In this document: piece after piece, positions 34,307 through 43,527 of the stretch
Layout: every line of letters begins with the position of its first letter
How positions within the stretch are numbered: position 1 is the stretch's first letter
From: Streptomyces sp. NBC_00708
Lineage (GTDB): Bacteria; Actinomycetota; Actinomycetes; Streptomycetales; Streptomycetaceae
Assembly: GCA_036226585.1 (NCBI GenBank)
Contig: CP108997.1
Coordinates: 6,014,001-6,078,000, forward strand
Direction: 5' to 3'
DNA: 64,000 nucleotides
Position numbers and translations under genes: made by a program
Notes under the pieces: model-generated
The model's input: only the letters and a program-made list of their open reading frames with translations
The model's database searches: none
What the model was told of the DNA's origin: nothing

Positions 34307-35079
34307 CCGGCCCCGGCGCGACGGCCGTCGCCGCGCGCCCCGCCATCCGCACCCGGAAACTGGTCCGCCGCTTCGGCGACCGCGACATCCTCAAGGAGCT
34401 CGACCTCACCGTCGCGCCCGGCGAGTTCACCGCCCTGCTCGGCCGCAGCGGCTCGGGCAAGTCCACCCTGCTGCGGGCCGTCGCCCGACTCGACCACACC
34501 GTCGAGGGCTCCGGCGAACTCACCGTCCCCGACCGGGTCTCGCTCTCCTTCCAGGACTCCCGGCTGCTGCCCTGGCTCCGGCTCATCGACAACGTCACCC
34601 TCGGGCTGCGCGGCCCCGGGGCCCGGGAACGCGGCCTCACCGCCCTCGCCGAGGTCGGCCTGAAGGGCCGCGACCGCTCCTGGCCGCACGAGCTGTCCGG
34701 CGGCGAACAGCAGCGCGCCGCCCTCGCCCGCGCCCTGGTCCGCGAACCCGAACTCCTCCTCGCGGACGAGCCGTTCGGCGCCCTCGACGCGCTGACCCGG
34801 ATCAAGATGCACGACCTGCTGCGCGAACTCTACGAACGCCACCGCCCCGCGGTGCTCCTGGTCACCCACGACGTCGACGAGGCCGTCGAACTCGCGGACC
34901 GGGTCCTGGTCCTGGAGGACGGCCGGATCTCCGTCGACCTCACCGTCGACCTCCCGACCCCGCGCTCCCGCCGCGACCCCCGCTTCCAGGAATACCGCGA
35001 CACCCTGCTGACCGCCCTCGGGGTCGGCGGCCCCCAGCCCCTCACCGATGCGAAGGACTCCCATGACCACCACGCCTGA
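34282..35079 (+). CDS. ABC transporter ATP-binding protein (SsuB-like)
   Basis: A 265-residue ATPase. Walker A is GRSGSGKST, the Q-loop is SFQDSRLLPW, the signature is LSGGEQQRAALARAL, Walker B is LLLADEPFGALDALTR, and the switch histidine is in VTHDVDEA. The FQDSRLLPW form is typical of sulfonate/nitrate importers. ATG 34282 follows GAGAGGAAGG. It overlaps the monooxygenase start at 35063 by 17 bp. Confidence 0.93.
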   Translation: MATHPGGLTGPGATAVAARPAIRTRKLVRRFGDRDILKELDLTVAPGEFTALLGRSGSGKSTLLRAVARLDHTVEGSGELTVPDRVSLSFQDSRLLPWLRLIDNVTLGLRGPGARERGLTALAEVGLKGRDRSWPHELSGGEQQRAALARALVREPELLLADEPFGALDALTRIKMHDLLRELYERHRPAVLLVTHDVDEAVELADRVLVLEDGRISVDLTVDLPTPRSRRDPRFQEYRDTLLTALGVGGPQPLTDAKDSHDHHA

Positions 35080-36448
35080 GCGCAAGCAGCTCCACCTCAA
35101 CGCCTTCCTCATGTCCACCGGCCACCACGAGGCGTCCTGGCGGCTGCCCGAGAGCCCGGCCGAGGCCAACTCCGACATCGAGCACTACAAGAACCTCGCC
35201 CGGATCGCGGAACGCGGCAGGCTGGACTCGCTGTTCCTCGCCGACAGCCCCGTCCTGATGGGCGACCCCGGCCGCCGGCCCGCCGCCAAGCTGGAACCCA
35301 CGGTCCTGCTCACCGCGCTCGCCGGGGCCACCCGCCACATCGGCCTCATCGCCACCGCGTCCACCAGCTACAACGAGCCGTACAACCTGGCCCGCAGGTT
35401 CGCCTCGCTCGACCACGTATCGGGCGGCCGGGCCGGCTGGAACATCGTCACCACCGCGGGCGCCGACGCGGCCCGCAACTTCGGCCTGGACGACACCCCG
35501 CTGCACCGCGACCGCTACCGGCGCGCCGGCGAGTTCGTCGAGGTGTCCACCAAGCTCTGGGACAGCTGGGCCGACGACGCGGTGATCGCCGACAAGGAGC
35601 GCGGGGTGCACGCGCTGGCCGAGCGGGTGCGGCAGATCGGGCACCGGGGCGAGTTCTTCCGCGTCGACGGGCCGCTCAACGTACAACGCCCCCCGCAGGG
35701 CTACCCGTTGCTCGTCCAGGCCGGCTCCAGCGAGGACGGCAAGGACTTCGCGGCCCGGTACGCGGAGGCGGTGTTCACCGCCCAGCAGACCCTGGAGGAG
35801 GGCATCGCCTTCTACAAGGACGTCAAGGAGCGCGCCACCGCCCTCGGCCGCAACCCCGACGGCATCAAGATCCTGCCCGGCATCGTCCCCGTCATCGGCG
35901 ACACCGAGGCCGAGGCACTGGAGCTCGACGCCGAACTGGAGAACCTCATCGTCCCCGAGTACGCCAAGATCCAGCTGGCCAAGCGGCTGAAGATCGCCCC
36001 CGACGACCTCGACCTGGACGCGGAACTCCCCGAGGACATCCCCACCGAGGACGACATCGAGGGCGCCAAGAGCCGCTACACCCTCATCGTGGAGCTGGCC
36101 AGGCGCGAGAAGCTGACCGTACGTCACCTCATCGGCCGGCTCGGCGGCGGACGCGGCCACCGCACCTTCGCCGGCACGGCCGAGCAGGTCGCGGACACCA
36201 TCGAGCACTGGTACGACAGCGGGGCCGCCGACGGCTTCAACATCATGCCCGCCGTCCTCCCGTCCGGCCTGGAGGTCTTCGTGGACCGGGTGGTCCCGAT
36301 CCTCCAGGAGCGCGGCCTGTTCCGCACCGAGTACACCGCGAGCACCCTGCGCGGCCACTACGGGCTGCCGCGCCCCGCGAACCGCCTCTTCGACGAGATC
36401 GTCCGCGGCGCCGGCGACTACGGCATCGGTCTGGCGGAGGCCCGGTGA
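35063..36448 (+). CDS. FMNH2-dependent monooxygenase (NtaA/SnaA/DszA family)
   Basis: A 461-residue luciferase-like enzyme. Family marks: HLNAFLMSTGHHEASWR at the start, SLFLADSPVLMGD, FASLDHVSGGRAGWNIVTTA, HRDRYRRAGEFVEV and the late GRGHRTFAGTAEQVAD. These enzymes use FMNH2 from a separate reductase to break C-S or C-N bonds, for example in dibenzothiophene sulfone or nitrilotriacetate. With the importer and the flavin reductase in the same operon it is likely a desulfonating or C-S cleaving enzyme. ATG 35063 (after GAAGGAC) is preferred to ATG 35048. Confidence 0.9.
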   Translation: MTTTPERKQLHLNAFLMSTGHHEASWRLPESPAEANSDIEHYKNLARIAERGRLDSLFLADSPVLMGDPGRRPAAKLEPTVLLTALAGATRHIGLIATASTSYNEPYNLARRFASLDHVSGGRAGWNIVTTAGADAARNFGLDDTPLHRDRYRRAGEFVEVSTKLWDSWADDAVIADKERGVHALAERVRQIGHRGEFFRVDGPLNVQRPPQGYPLLVQAGSSEDGKDFAARYAEAVFTAQQTLEEGIAFYKDVKERATALGRNPDGIKILPGIVPVIGDTEAEALELDAELENLIVPEYAKIQLAKRLKIAPDDLDLDAELPEDIPTEDDIEGAKSRYTLIVELARREKLTVRHLIGRLGGGRGHRTFAGTAEQVADTIEHWYDSGAADGFNIMPAVLPSGLEVFVDRVVPILQERGLFRTEYTASTLRGHYGLPRPANRLFDEIVRGAGDYGIGLAEAR

Positions 36449-39400
36449 CCGACTGTCCGAACCCGGGGACCGGTCCGGGCGGGGGCGCGGTCCGGCAGCC
36501 GTCGCCCGGCTGGGCGCGGCGGCTGCTGGGCTACTGCCTGCGCCACCGCACCGATCTCCTCATGGCCTTCGGTGCCGCCGTGACCGCCGCCGTCGCCACC
36601 GCCACCCTGCCCCTCGTGCTGCGGCACGTGGTGGACGGGGTGGCGGCCGGCACCACCGCATCCCTCGCCCCCTGGACCGGGCTGCTCGTCGCACTCGGCG
36701 CGCTCCGGTTCGGCGCGGCCTTCACCCGCCGCTACCGCTCGGGGCGGCTCTCCCTGGGGGTCCAGTACGACCTGCGCAACGACGCGTTCGCCGCGCTGCT
36801 CCGGCTCGGCGGAGCCCAGCAGGACGACCTGCGCACCGGACAGGTGGTGAGCCGGTCCATCTCCGACATCACGCTCATCCAGACCCTGCTGCAGTTCCTG
36901 CCCAACCTCACGGGCAACGCCCTGATGTTCCTGTTCTCGCTGGTCGTCATGGCCTGCCTGTCCCCGCTGCTGACCGTCGTGGCGCTGGTCGTCGGCCCGC
37001 TGCTCTGGCTGATCGCGCTGCGCAGCCGTCGCGAGCTGTTCCCCGCCAACTGGCATGCCCAGCAGGAGGCCGCCGAAGTCGCCTCCACCGTCGAGGCGAC
37101 CGTCACCGGCGTCCGGGTGGTGAAGGGCTTCGGCCAGGAACAGCGCGAACTCACCGGCCTCGAAGCACGCGCCCGCCACCTCTTCGCCTCCCGGCTGCGC
37201 GTCGTCCGCTTCACCAGCCGCTACAACCCCGCCCTCCAGGCGGTCCCCGCGCTCGGCCAGGTCGCCGTGCTGGCGCTCGGCGGCTGGATGGCCCTGCACG
37301 GCCGGATCTCGCTCGGTACCTTCCTCGCGTTCACCACCTACCTGGGCTCCTTCGTCACCCCCGTACGCCAGGTCGCCACCCTGCTCACCGTCTGGCAGCA
37401 GGCCCGCGCCGGCGCCGAACGCGTCCTGGAGGTCGTGGACGAGGCCCCCGTCATCACCGACGCGCCCGATGCCCGCCCCCTGCCCGACGAACCCCCCGCC
37501 CTCTCCTGGGACGGCGTCACCTTCGGATACGGCGACGCGGCCCCGCTCCTCGACGGCTTCACCCTGGACATCCGCCCCGGCGAGACCCTGGCCCTCATCG
37601 GCCCGGCCGGCTCCGGCAAATCCACCGCCGCCGCCCTGCTGCCCCGCTTCTACGACGTACCCTCCGGGGCGGTACGGGTCGGCGGCACCGACGTCCGCGA
37701 CCTCGCCCTCGCCTCGCTGCGCTCCCGGATCGGCTACGTCTTCGAGGAGAGCCTGCTCCTCTCCGACACCGTGCGCGCCAACATCGCGTACGGGAGGCCG
37801 GACGCCACCGACGAGCAGGTGCGCGCCGCGGCCCGGATCGCCCGCGCCGACGAGTTCATCGAACGGCTCCCGCAGGGCTACGACACCCTCGTCGGCGAAC
37901 AGGGCCTCACCCTGTCCGGCGGCCAGCGCCAGCGCATGGCGCTCGCCCGCGCGCTCATCGGCGACCCGGCCGTGCTCGTCCTGGACGACGCCACCTCCGC
38001 CATCGACGCCCGGGTCGAGGCCGAGATCCACCACCGGCTGCGCGCGGACGACCGCCGCCGCACCACGCTGATCATCGCCCACCGCCGCTCCACCCTGGAA
38101 CTCGCGGACCGCGTCGCGATCCTCGACGGTGGCCGCGTCACGGACATCGGCACACCCGACGAACTGCGCGGCAGATCCGCCCTGTTCCGCGAGCTCCTGG
38201 CCACCGACGACCCCCACGACGACGCCATCGCACCCGACCCCGGCTGCCCCACCCCGCACCTGTGGCTGCGCCCCGAGGAGGACGAGGACGAACAGCTGGA
38301 GGGCACCGCCGTGCGGGCCGCCCAGGCGCTCGCCGAGGCCGCCGCCACCTCCGGGCCCGGACGCGCCGGACCCGGCGGCGGGGTGCTCGGCTCGGCCCCG
38401 CCCACCCCCGAACTCCTCGCCGGCCTCGCCCGCCTCCCGCTGCCCGCCGCCGACCCGAAGGTGCCGACCGAACAGGCCGTCGCCGCCGACGCGCACTTCG
38501 GGCTCGGAGTCCTGCTGCGGCCCTTCCGGCTGCCCCTGCTCCTCGGCCTGCTGCTCGTCGCGCTCGACGCGGGCGCCCAGATCACCGTGCCGGTCCTCGT
38601 CCGGTACGGAGTGGACCGGGGCGTCGCCCATCACGCCGGGCACGTCCTGCTCGCCGCTGCCGCCGCTGCCGCCGTCGTGGTGGCCGCCAACTGGCTGATC
38701 GGCGTGGCCCAGGTGCGCACCACCGGACGCACCGGCGAACGCCTCCTCTACACCCTGCGGGTGAAGACCTTCGCCCAGCTCCAGCGCCTCGGCCTCGACT
38801 ACTACGAGCGCGAACTCGGCGGCCGGATCATGACCCGGATGACCACCGACGTGGACGCCCTGTCGAACTTCCTGCAGACCGGCCTGATCACCGCCGTGGT
38901 CAGCCTGCTCACGGTCCTCGGCGTCCTGGCCGCCCTGCTGGTGATCGACGCTGAACTCGCCCTGGTGCTGCTCGCCGCGCTCCCGGTGCTGATCGCGGCC
39001 ACCGCTGTCTTCCGCCACTACTCGGTCCCCGCCTACCGCGAGGCCCGGGAGCGGATCAGCGCCGTCAACGCCTGCCTCCAGGAGAACGTCACCGCGATCC
39101 GCGTCACCCAGGCGTTCCGCCGCGAGCAGCGCAACGCCGCCGACTTCGCCGTACTGGCCATGGCGTTCCGGGACTCCCGGCTGCGCGCGCAGCGGTACAT
39201 GGGCACGTTCTTCCCGTTCGTCGAATTCCTCGGCACGCTCTGCTCGGCGGCCGTGCTCACCGCCGGCGCGGCCCAGGTCCGCTCGGGCGAGCTGAGCGCG
39301 GGCACCCTCATCGCGTTCCTGCTGTACGTCGAGCTGTTCTTCTCGCCGATCCAGCAGCTCTCGCAGGTCTTCGACGGGTACCAGCAGGCGGTCGTCGGCC

Positions 39401-40269
39401 TCGGCCGCCTCCGCACCCTGATGAACACCCCGGCCGGCACCCCGCCCGCCGAGCACCCCCGGCCGGTGCCCGCCCTGCGCGGCGAGGTCGAGTTCGATGC
39501 GGTGTCCTTCGGGTACGCGGGCGGCGGCCACCAGGTCCTGCACGGGGTGAACCTGCGCATCGAACCGGGCGAGACCGTCGCGCTCGTCGGCGCCACGGGC
39601 GCGGGCAAGTCCACGGTGGTCAAGCTCCTCGCCCGGTTCTACGACCCGTCGGCCGGCGCGGTCCGGGTCGACGGGCACGACCTGCGCGACCTGGACCTGG
39701 CCGCCTTCCGGCGCAGGCTCGGGGTGGTCCCGCAGGAGGCCCACCTGTTCAGCGGCACCGTCCGCGACGCCATCGCCTACGGGCGGCCCGACGCCACGGA
39801 CGCCGAGGTGGAGCGGGCGGCCCGCGCGGTCGGCGCGCACGACATGGTCGCCGGGCTGCGGCTCGGCTACCTCACCCCGGTGGGGGAGCGGGGCCGCAGC
39901 CTCTCCGCCGGACAGCGCCAGCTCCTCGCCCTGGCCAGGGCCGAGCTGGTCGACCCCGATGTGCTGCTCCTGGACGAGGCGACCGCCTCGCTGGACCTGG
40001 CCACCGAGCGCCGGGTCGCCGCGGCCACCGAGGTCCTGGGCCGCCGCCGTACCACCGTCGTCGTCGCCCACCGGCTGACCACGGCGGCCCGTGCGGACCG
40101 GGTGGTGGTGCTCGACGCGGGAACCGTGGTGGAGACCGGCACCCACACCGAACTGCTCGCCGCCGGGGGCGCCTACCGGCGGCTGTGGGACGCCTTCCGG
40201 GAGACCGGCCCCGGCGCGGCCGTCGACCACCTCAATGTCAGTGAACTCGTCAAGGAGAACGCACGATGA
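36445..40269 (+). CDS. Fused ABC exporter: two complete half-transporters in one chain
   Basis: A 1274-residue protein with the order TMD1-NBD1-linker-TMD2-NBD2. NBD1: Walker A GPAGSGKS (386-393), E434 where the Q-loop glutamine is expected (YVFEES), signature LSGGQ (490-494), Walker B LVLDD with D515 in place of the catalytic glutamate. NBD2: Walker A GATGAGKS (1049-1056), normal Q-loop (VVPQEA), signature LSAGQ (1153-1157), Walker B LLLDE with E1178. This asymmetry is that of heterodimeric exporters with one degenerate site, here joined into one polypeptide. GTG 36445 overlaps the monooxygenase stop. Substrate unknown; its place suggests export of a product or toxic by-product of organosulfur use. 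Confidence 0.9.
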   Translation: MTDCPNPGTGPGGGAVRQPSPGWARRLLGYCLRHRTDLLMAFGAAVTAAVATATLPLVLRHVVDGVAAGTTASLAPWTGLLVALGALRFGAAFTRRYRSGRLSLGVQYDLRNDAFAALLRLGGAQQDDLRTGQVVSRSISDITLIQTLLQFLPNLTGNALMFLFSLVVMACLSPLLTVVALVVGPLLWLIALRSRRELFPANWHAQQEAAEVASTVEATVTGVRVVKGFGQEQRELTGLEARARHLFASRLRVVRFTSRYNPALQAVPALGQVAVLALGGWMALHGRISLGTFLAFTTYLGSFVTPVRQVATLLTVWQQARAGAERVLEVVDEAPVITDAPDARPLPDEPPALSWDGVTFGYGDAAPLLDGFTLDIRPGETLALIGPAGSGKSTAAALLPRFYDVPSGAVRVGGTDVRDLALASLRSRIGYVFEESLLLSDTVRANIAYGRPDATDEQVRAAARIARADEFIERLPQGYDTLVGEQGLTLSGGQRQRMALARALIGDPAVLVLDDATSAIDARVEAEIHHRLRADDRRRTTLIIAHRRSTLELADRVAILDGGRVTDIGTPDELRGRSALFRELLATDDPHDDAIAPDPGCPTPHLWLRPEEDEDEQLEGTAVRAAQALAEAAATSGPGRAGPGGGVLGSAPPTPELLAGLARLPLPAADPKVPTEQAVAADAHFGLGVLLRPFRLPLLLGLLLVALDAGAQITVPVLVRYGVDRGVAHHAGHVLLAAAAAAAVVVAANWLIGVAQVRTTGRTGERLLYTLRVKTFAQLQRLGLDYYERELGGRIMTRMTTDVDALSNFLQTGLITAVVSLLTVLGVLAALLVIDAELALVLLAALPVLIAATAVFRHYSVPAYREARERISAVNACLQENVTAIRVTQAFRREQRNAADFAVLAMAFRDSRLRAQRYMGTFFPFVEFLGTLCSAAVLTAGAAQVRSGELSAGTLIAFLLYVELFFSPIQQLSQVFDGYQQAVVGLGRLRTLMNTPAGTPPAEHPRPVPALRGEVEFDAVSFGYAGGGHQVLHGVNLRIEPGETVALVGATGAGKSTVVKLLARFYDPSAGAVRVDGHDLRDLDLAAFRRRLGVVPQEAHLFSGTVRDAIAYGRPDATDAEVERAARAVGAHDMVAGLRLGYLTPVGERGRSLSAGQRQLLALARAELVDPDVLLLDEATASLDLATERRVAAATEVLGRRRTTVVVAHRLTTAARADRVVVLDAGTVVETGTHTELLAAGGAYRRLWDAFRETGPGAAVDHLNVSELVKENAR

Positions 40270-41309
40270 CGCAGTACCGCGATTTCGGCCGCACGGGCGT
40301 GAAGGTCAGCCCGTTGTGCCTGGGCACCATGATGTTCGGCGCCCGCGGCAACCCCGACCACGACGACAGCGTCCGGATCATCCACCACGCCCTGGACGCC
40401 GGCATCAACTTCGTGGACACCGCCGACGTCTACTCGGCCGGTGAGTCCGAGACCATCGTCGGCAAGGCGCTCGCCGGCGGGCGCCGCGACAACGTCGTGC
40501 TCGCCACCAAGTTCCACGGCAGCCTCGGCACCGACCCCAACGAGCAGGGCAACTCCCGCCGTTGGATCATCCGCGAGGTGGAGAACAGCCTGCGCCGGCT
40601 GGGCACCGACTGGATCGACCTCTACCAGGTGCACCGCCCCGAGCCCGGCACCGACTTCGACGAGACCCTGGGCGCCCTCTCCGACCTGGTCCACCAGGGC
40701 AAGATCCGCTACATCGGCACCTCGACGTTCGAGCCGTCCGCGATCGTGGAGGGCCAGTGGACCGCCGAACGGCGTGGCCGTGAACGCGTCGTCGCCGAGC
40801 AGCCCCCGTACTCGGTCCTCGCCCGGGGCATCGAGCGCGAGGTGCTGCCCACCGCCCGGCGGTACGGCCTCGCCGTGCTGACCTGGAGCCCGCTCGCCGG
40901 CGGCTGGCTCTCCGGCCGCTACCGCAAGGGCGCCGGCCAGCCGGACTCCAGCCGGGCCGCACGGCAGGCCGAGCGGTTCGACATCGCGTCCCCGGAGAAC
41001 GCCGCCAAGCTCGACGCCGCCGAGGCCCTTGCCCAGCTGGCCGACGAGGCCGGGATCACCCTGGTCCAGCTCGCCCTGGCCTTCGTGCTGGAACACCCCG
41101 CCGTCACCTCGGCGATCATCGGCCCGCGCACCCTGGAGCAGCTGACGAGCCAGCTCGGCGCGGATCAGGTGCGGCTGAGCCAGGACGTGCTGGACCGGAT
41201 CGACAAGATCGTCCCGCCCGGCACCAACCTCTCGTCCCGGGACGCCGGTTACCACCCGGCGGACCTCACCGACCCGGCCCTGCGCCGCCGTTCGCACCCC
41301 GCCGCGTGA
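40266..41309 (+). CDS. Aldo/keto reductase
   Basis: A 347-residue TIM-barrel oxidoreductase. Catalytic tetrad: D and Y in NFVDTADVYSAGESE, K in LATKFHGSLG, H in YQVHRPEPGTDFD. NADPH is bound near SAIIGPRTLEQL. It resembles the YajO/YghZ-like group. ATG 40266 overlaps the exporter stop (ATGA), so it is the last gene of the operon. It could reduce the aldehyde that FMNH2-dependent desulfonation leaves behind; that is inference. Confidence 0.92.
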   Translation: MTQYRDFGRTGVKVSPLCLGTMMFGARGNPDHDDSVRIIHHALDAGINFVDTADVYSAGESETIVGKALAGGRRDNVVLATKFHGSLGTDPNEQGNSRRWIIREVENSLRRLGTDWIDLYQVHRPEPGTDFDETLGALSDLVHQGKIRYIGTSTFEPSAIVEGQWTAERRGRERVVAEQPPYSVLARGIEREVLPTARRYGLAVLTWSPLAGGWLSGRYRKGAGQPDSSRAARQAERFDIASPENAAKLDAAEALAQLADEAGITLVQLALAFVLEHPAVTSAIIGPRTLEQLTSQLGADQVRLSQDVLDRIDKIVPPGTNLSSRDAGYHPADLTDPALRRRSHPAA

Positions 41310-41672
41310 TCAGACGGCCGGCACCCGGTCCAGGAATCCGCTGACCGAGGTGATCCGGCCGTCCTCCGCGAGAGCGGCCACATCGAAGCCGGCGACGGGC
41401 GCCGAGCCGTCGGGCGCCACCAGCTCCCAGCCGAAGCGGACCAGCGCGTGGTGCCCGTCCACCGCGCCGAGGAGGCGGAAGACGAAGCCGGGGAACTGCT
41501 CCTGGGCTCCGGCGATCGCGGCCGTCAGCTGCTCGTGGCCCCGTACGTCCGCCAGCGGGTCGGTGTACGCGGCGTCCTCGGTGAACGCCGCGGCGACGGC
41601 CTTCTCCAGCTCGTCGGGGCCGGCGTTCCAGGCGGCGAAGTAGCGCTGTGCGGCGTCGTCGTACGTGGTCAT
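41310..41672 (-). CDS. SnoaL-like / NTF2-fold protein
   Basis: A 120-residue protein starting MTTYDDAAQRYFAAWNAGPD with AYTDPLADVRGHEQLTAAI and PGFVFRLLGAVDGHHALVRF, the pattern of the nuclear-transport-factor-2 superfamily (SnoaL_2 branch). Such proteins form small cone-shaped barrels and may be isomerases, hydrolases or simple binders. ATG 41672 follows GGGAGGGACC. It is convergent with the organosulfur operon, and its stop directly abuts the aldo/keto reductase stop. Function unassigned. Confidence 0.85.
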   Translation of the reverse strand: MTTYDDAAQRYFAAWNAGPDELEKAVAAAFTEDAAYTDPLADVRGHEQLTAAIAGAQEQFPGFVFRLLGAVDGHHALVRFGWELVAPDGSAPVAGFDVAALAEDGRITSVSGFLDRVPAV

Positions 41673-41793
41673 CGTGGGGTCCCTCCCGTAGGGCTCCCGG
41701 CCGGTGGGCCGGGAGCGCTGTGCTCGTGAGGAACACGATGTCCGACGCCGCGCGGGGCGTCGATTACCTGCCGGGTAAGGGAAACGGCCCCGG

Positions 41794-42255
41794 CTACGCC
41801 TGGTCCCGGCCGTCCGCGATGACGTGCACCGCCGCCTCTTCGGCCGAGGCCGCGGCGCCGTCGATCCCCACGTCCTCGCCCATCGTGCTGTCCGGGTCGT
41901 CGATGTCCAGGTCCCGGGTGAGCCGCCCGGCGCGTACGGTGCCGACCTCGCGGTCCCACGGCTCGCCGTCCCCGTCCACGACATCGCCCACCCCGTCCCC
42001 GGGCGGGACGCCGTTCTCGGGCCGTTCGCGCGCGAGCCGGCTCTCCAGGGTCTCGCCCCGGTGCTGCTCGGCCGCCGTGGTGCCCACGTCGTCCACCGCG
42101 TACGGGCGCTCGGGCGGCGAGTAGCCCCGGTCCAGCTCGTCGGCGACATCCGGGTCGTCGAGGATGTCCTCCGTATCGAGCTGCTCGATCGGGTCGGAGG
42201 CCTGCGACTCTTCCTGGGGCTGATAGACGTCGTCGCCCCGGTCGGCATCATCCAT
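41794..42255 (-). CDS. DUF5709 domain-containing acidic protein
   Basis: A 153-residue, very acidic, hydrophilic protein. Recognisable stretches are QLDTEDILDDPDVADELDRG, YSPPERPYAVDDVGTTAAEQ and ETLESRLARERPE, which match the DUF5709 family of actinobacteria. No catalytic residues or membrane segments. Likely intrinsically disordered; the role is unknown, though stress association is often assumed. ATG 42255 follows AGGGAAG. Confidence 0.85.
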   Translation of the reverse strand: MDDADRGDDVYQPQEESQASDPIEQLDTEDILDDPDVADELDRGYSPPERPYAVDDVGTTAAEQHRGETLESRLARERPENGVPPGDGVGDVVDGDGEPWDREVGTVRAGRLTRDLDIDDPDSTMGEDVGIDGAAASAEEAAVHVIADGRDQA

Positions 42256-42429
42256 GGCGCTTCCCTTTCCGCGGCGAGGCTCTTTCTCAGGATAGGCAGC
42301 GCATGCCCGCCCCCGCAGGGCGCACACATGCGCATCTGCGTCCCGGCCGGGTGTGCGCCACCATGGACAGTGCAGGCCGGGCACCGCCCCGAGGGGCCGG
42401 CCCGGAGATGTCGTCTGGAGAGCCTCGCC

Positions 42430-42660
42430 ATGGATTATCCGGAGAGCTACCAGCTCGTGTTCCAGTCGTCGGCCGTGGAGGACGACACCGTCACCGTCCA
42501 CCGGACCGCACAGAGCGGAGCGGGCGGTCACCCCGTCTACGAGGACGAGACGGGCATCGTCCGCGCCGAGATCAGCGATCACGAAGAGGTGCGGATGCTC
42601 GCCAGCGGTGGCCATCAGCGCCTGGGAACGCCGGTCGCGGTACGCGAACAGGCCGCCTGA
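42430..42660 (+). CDS. Small DUF6296-like protein
   Basis: A 76-residue protein: MDYPESYQLVFQSSAVEDD, HPVYEDETGIVRAEISDHEE. It resembles a small Streptomyces-specific family that I recall as DUF6296; the name is from memory. It has alternating hydrophobic positions suggesting a small beta sheet and no cysteines or catalytic motif. ATG 42430 follows GGAGAG. It is divergent from the DUF5709 gene and followed by a very strong hairpin. Confidence 0.7.
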   Translation: MDYPESYQLVFQSSAVEDDTVTVHRTAQSGAGGHPVYEDETGIVRAEISDHEEVRMLASGGHQRLGTPVAVREQAA

Positions 42661-42673
42661 GACCGGCCGCCGA

Positions 42674-42738
42674 CGCACGCCCGGTCCGGGACGCGGATTC
42701 GCTCGACCCCGAGCGCCGCGTCCCGGACCGGGCGTGCG
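42674..42738 (+). terminator. Exceptionally long perfect hairpin after the DUF6296-like gene
   Basis: A perfect 23-bp stem (42674-42696 with 42716-42738). The loop itself contains a second 6-bp stem (CGCTCG-ACCC-CGAGCG, 42700-42715), giving an almost continuous rod. It starts 13 bp after the stop codon and should terminate transcription before terD. Confidence 0.75.
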
Positions 42739-42904
42739 CGTCTCGGGCGTATCACGTGGACACGTACCCGTACATCGTGCCGAGGCAGGACAATCCGGCC
42801 GGACACGTCCAACACTTGGTCGAAATTTTGCCCCTGGTGAGGAGTCGCGGGAGGACACCAGGCAGACTCACCCTGTAGGAATCTCGCCACGAAGAGGATC
42901 TCGA

Positions 42905-43489
42905 ATGATCACGTTGAAGAAGGAAGACGGCCCGGCGGACCTGGACGGGGTGACCCATCTCTCCATCGGCGTCTCCTGGGACCCCACCGTCGGCAGCAGT
43001 GGCGGGCTGATGGGGAAGCTGAAGCAGAAGAAGGGCACCGACCTCGACCTGATCGCCATCGCGATGCAGGGCGCGGACCCGGTCCGGCTGGCCGGCCTGG
43101 ACTCCCTGGACCCGCTGGGCAACGGCTCGCTGGCGCACAGCGGTGACAACCAGACCGGCAAGGGCGACGGCGACGACGAGACGGTCACCGTCGACTTCGC
43201 CAGGATCCCCTCGAACGTCACGTCGATCGTCTTCATCGCCGCCGCGTACAAGAAGGGCAGCTCCTTCCAGAACGCGCGCAACGTCAGCATCAAGGTCTAC
43301 GACGCGACGGGCGGCAGCAGCCAGCAGGTCGCCGACATCTGGCCGAGCCTGCTCACCAGCGACAACGGCTGCGCGGTGGCCAAGGCCATGCGCGTCGGCG
43401 CCGGCTGGAAGCTTCAGGTGATCAACGAGACCGGCAAGATCAAGCAGGGCGACGAGCACGCCCTGATGCGCTTCGCGATCAGCAAGTAG
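42905..43489 (+). CDS. TerD family protein
   Basis: A 194-residue calcium-binding-type protein: ITLKKEDG, HLSIGVSWDP, DLDLIAIAM, DSLDPLGNGSLAHSGDNQTG, KGDGDDETVTVDF, and a C-terminal YDATGGSSQQVADIW. The acidic clusters are the TerD calcium sites. TerD proteins accompany tellurite resistance and general stress or phage-related responses; Streptomyces has many paralogues. The usual D-S-x-x-H-S-G-D motif is present as GSLAHSGDNQ. ATG 42905 follows AAGAGGATC. Confidence 0.9.
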   Translation: MITLKKEDGPADLDGVTHLSIGVSWDPTVGSSGGLMGKLKQKKGTDLDLIAIAMQGADPVRLAGLDSLDPLGNGSLAHSGDNQTGKGDGDDETVTVDFARIPSNVTSIVFIAAAYKKGSSFQNARNVSIKVYDATGGSSQQVADIWPSLLTSDNGCAVAKAMRVGAGWKLQVINETGKIKQGDEHALMRFAISK

Positions 43490-43527
43490 TACGGCGTGCG
43501 GCCCGGCCCCGGTCCGTGTGCGCCCGG

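Noticed and set aside
36418..40230. A 1270-residue minus-strand frame opposite the fused ABC exporter
   Set aside because: No motifs, and the plus strand carries two full sets of ABC motifs in register.
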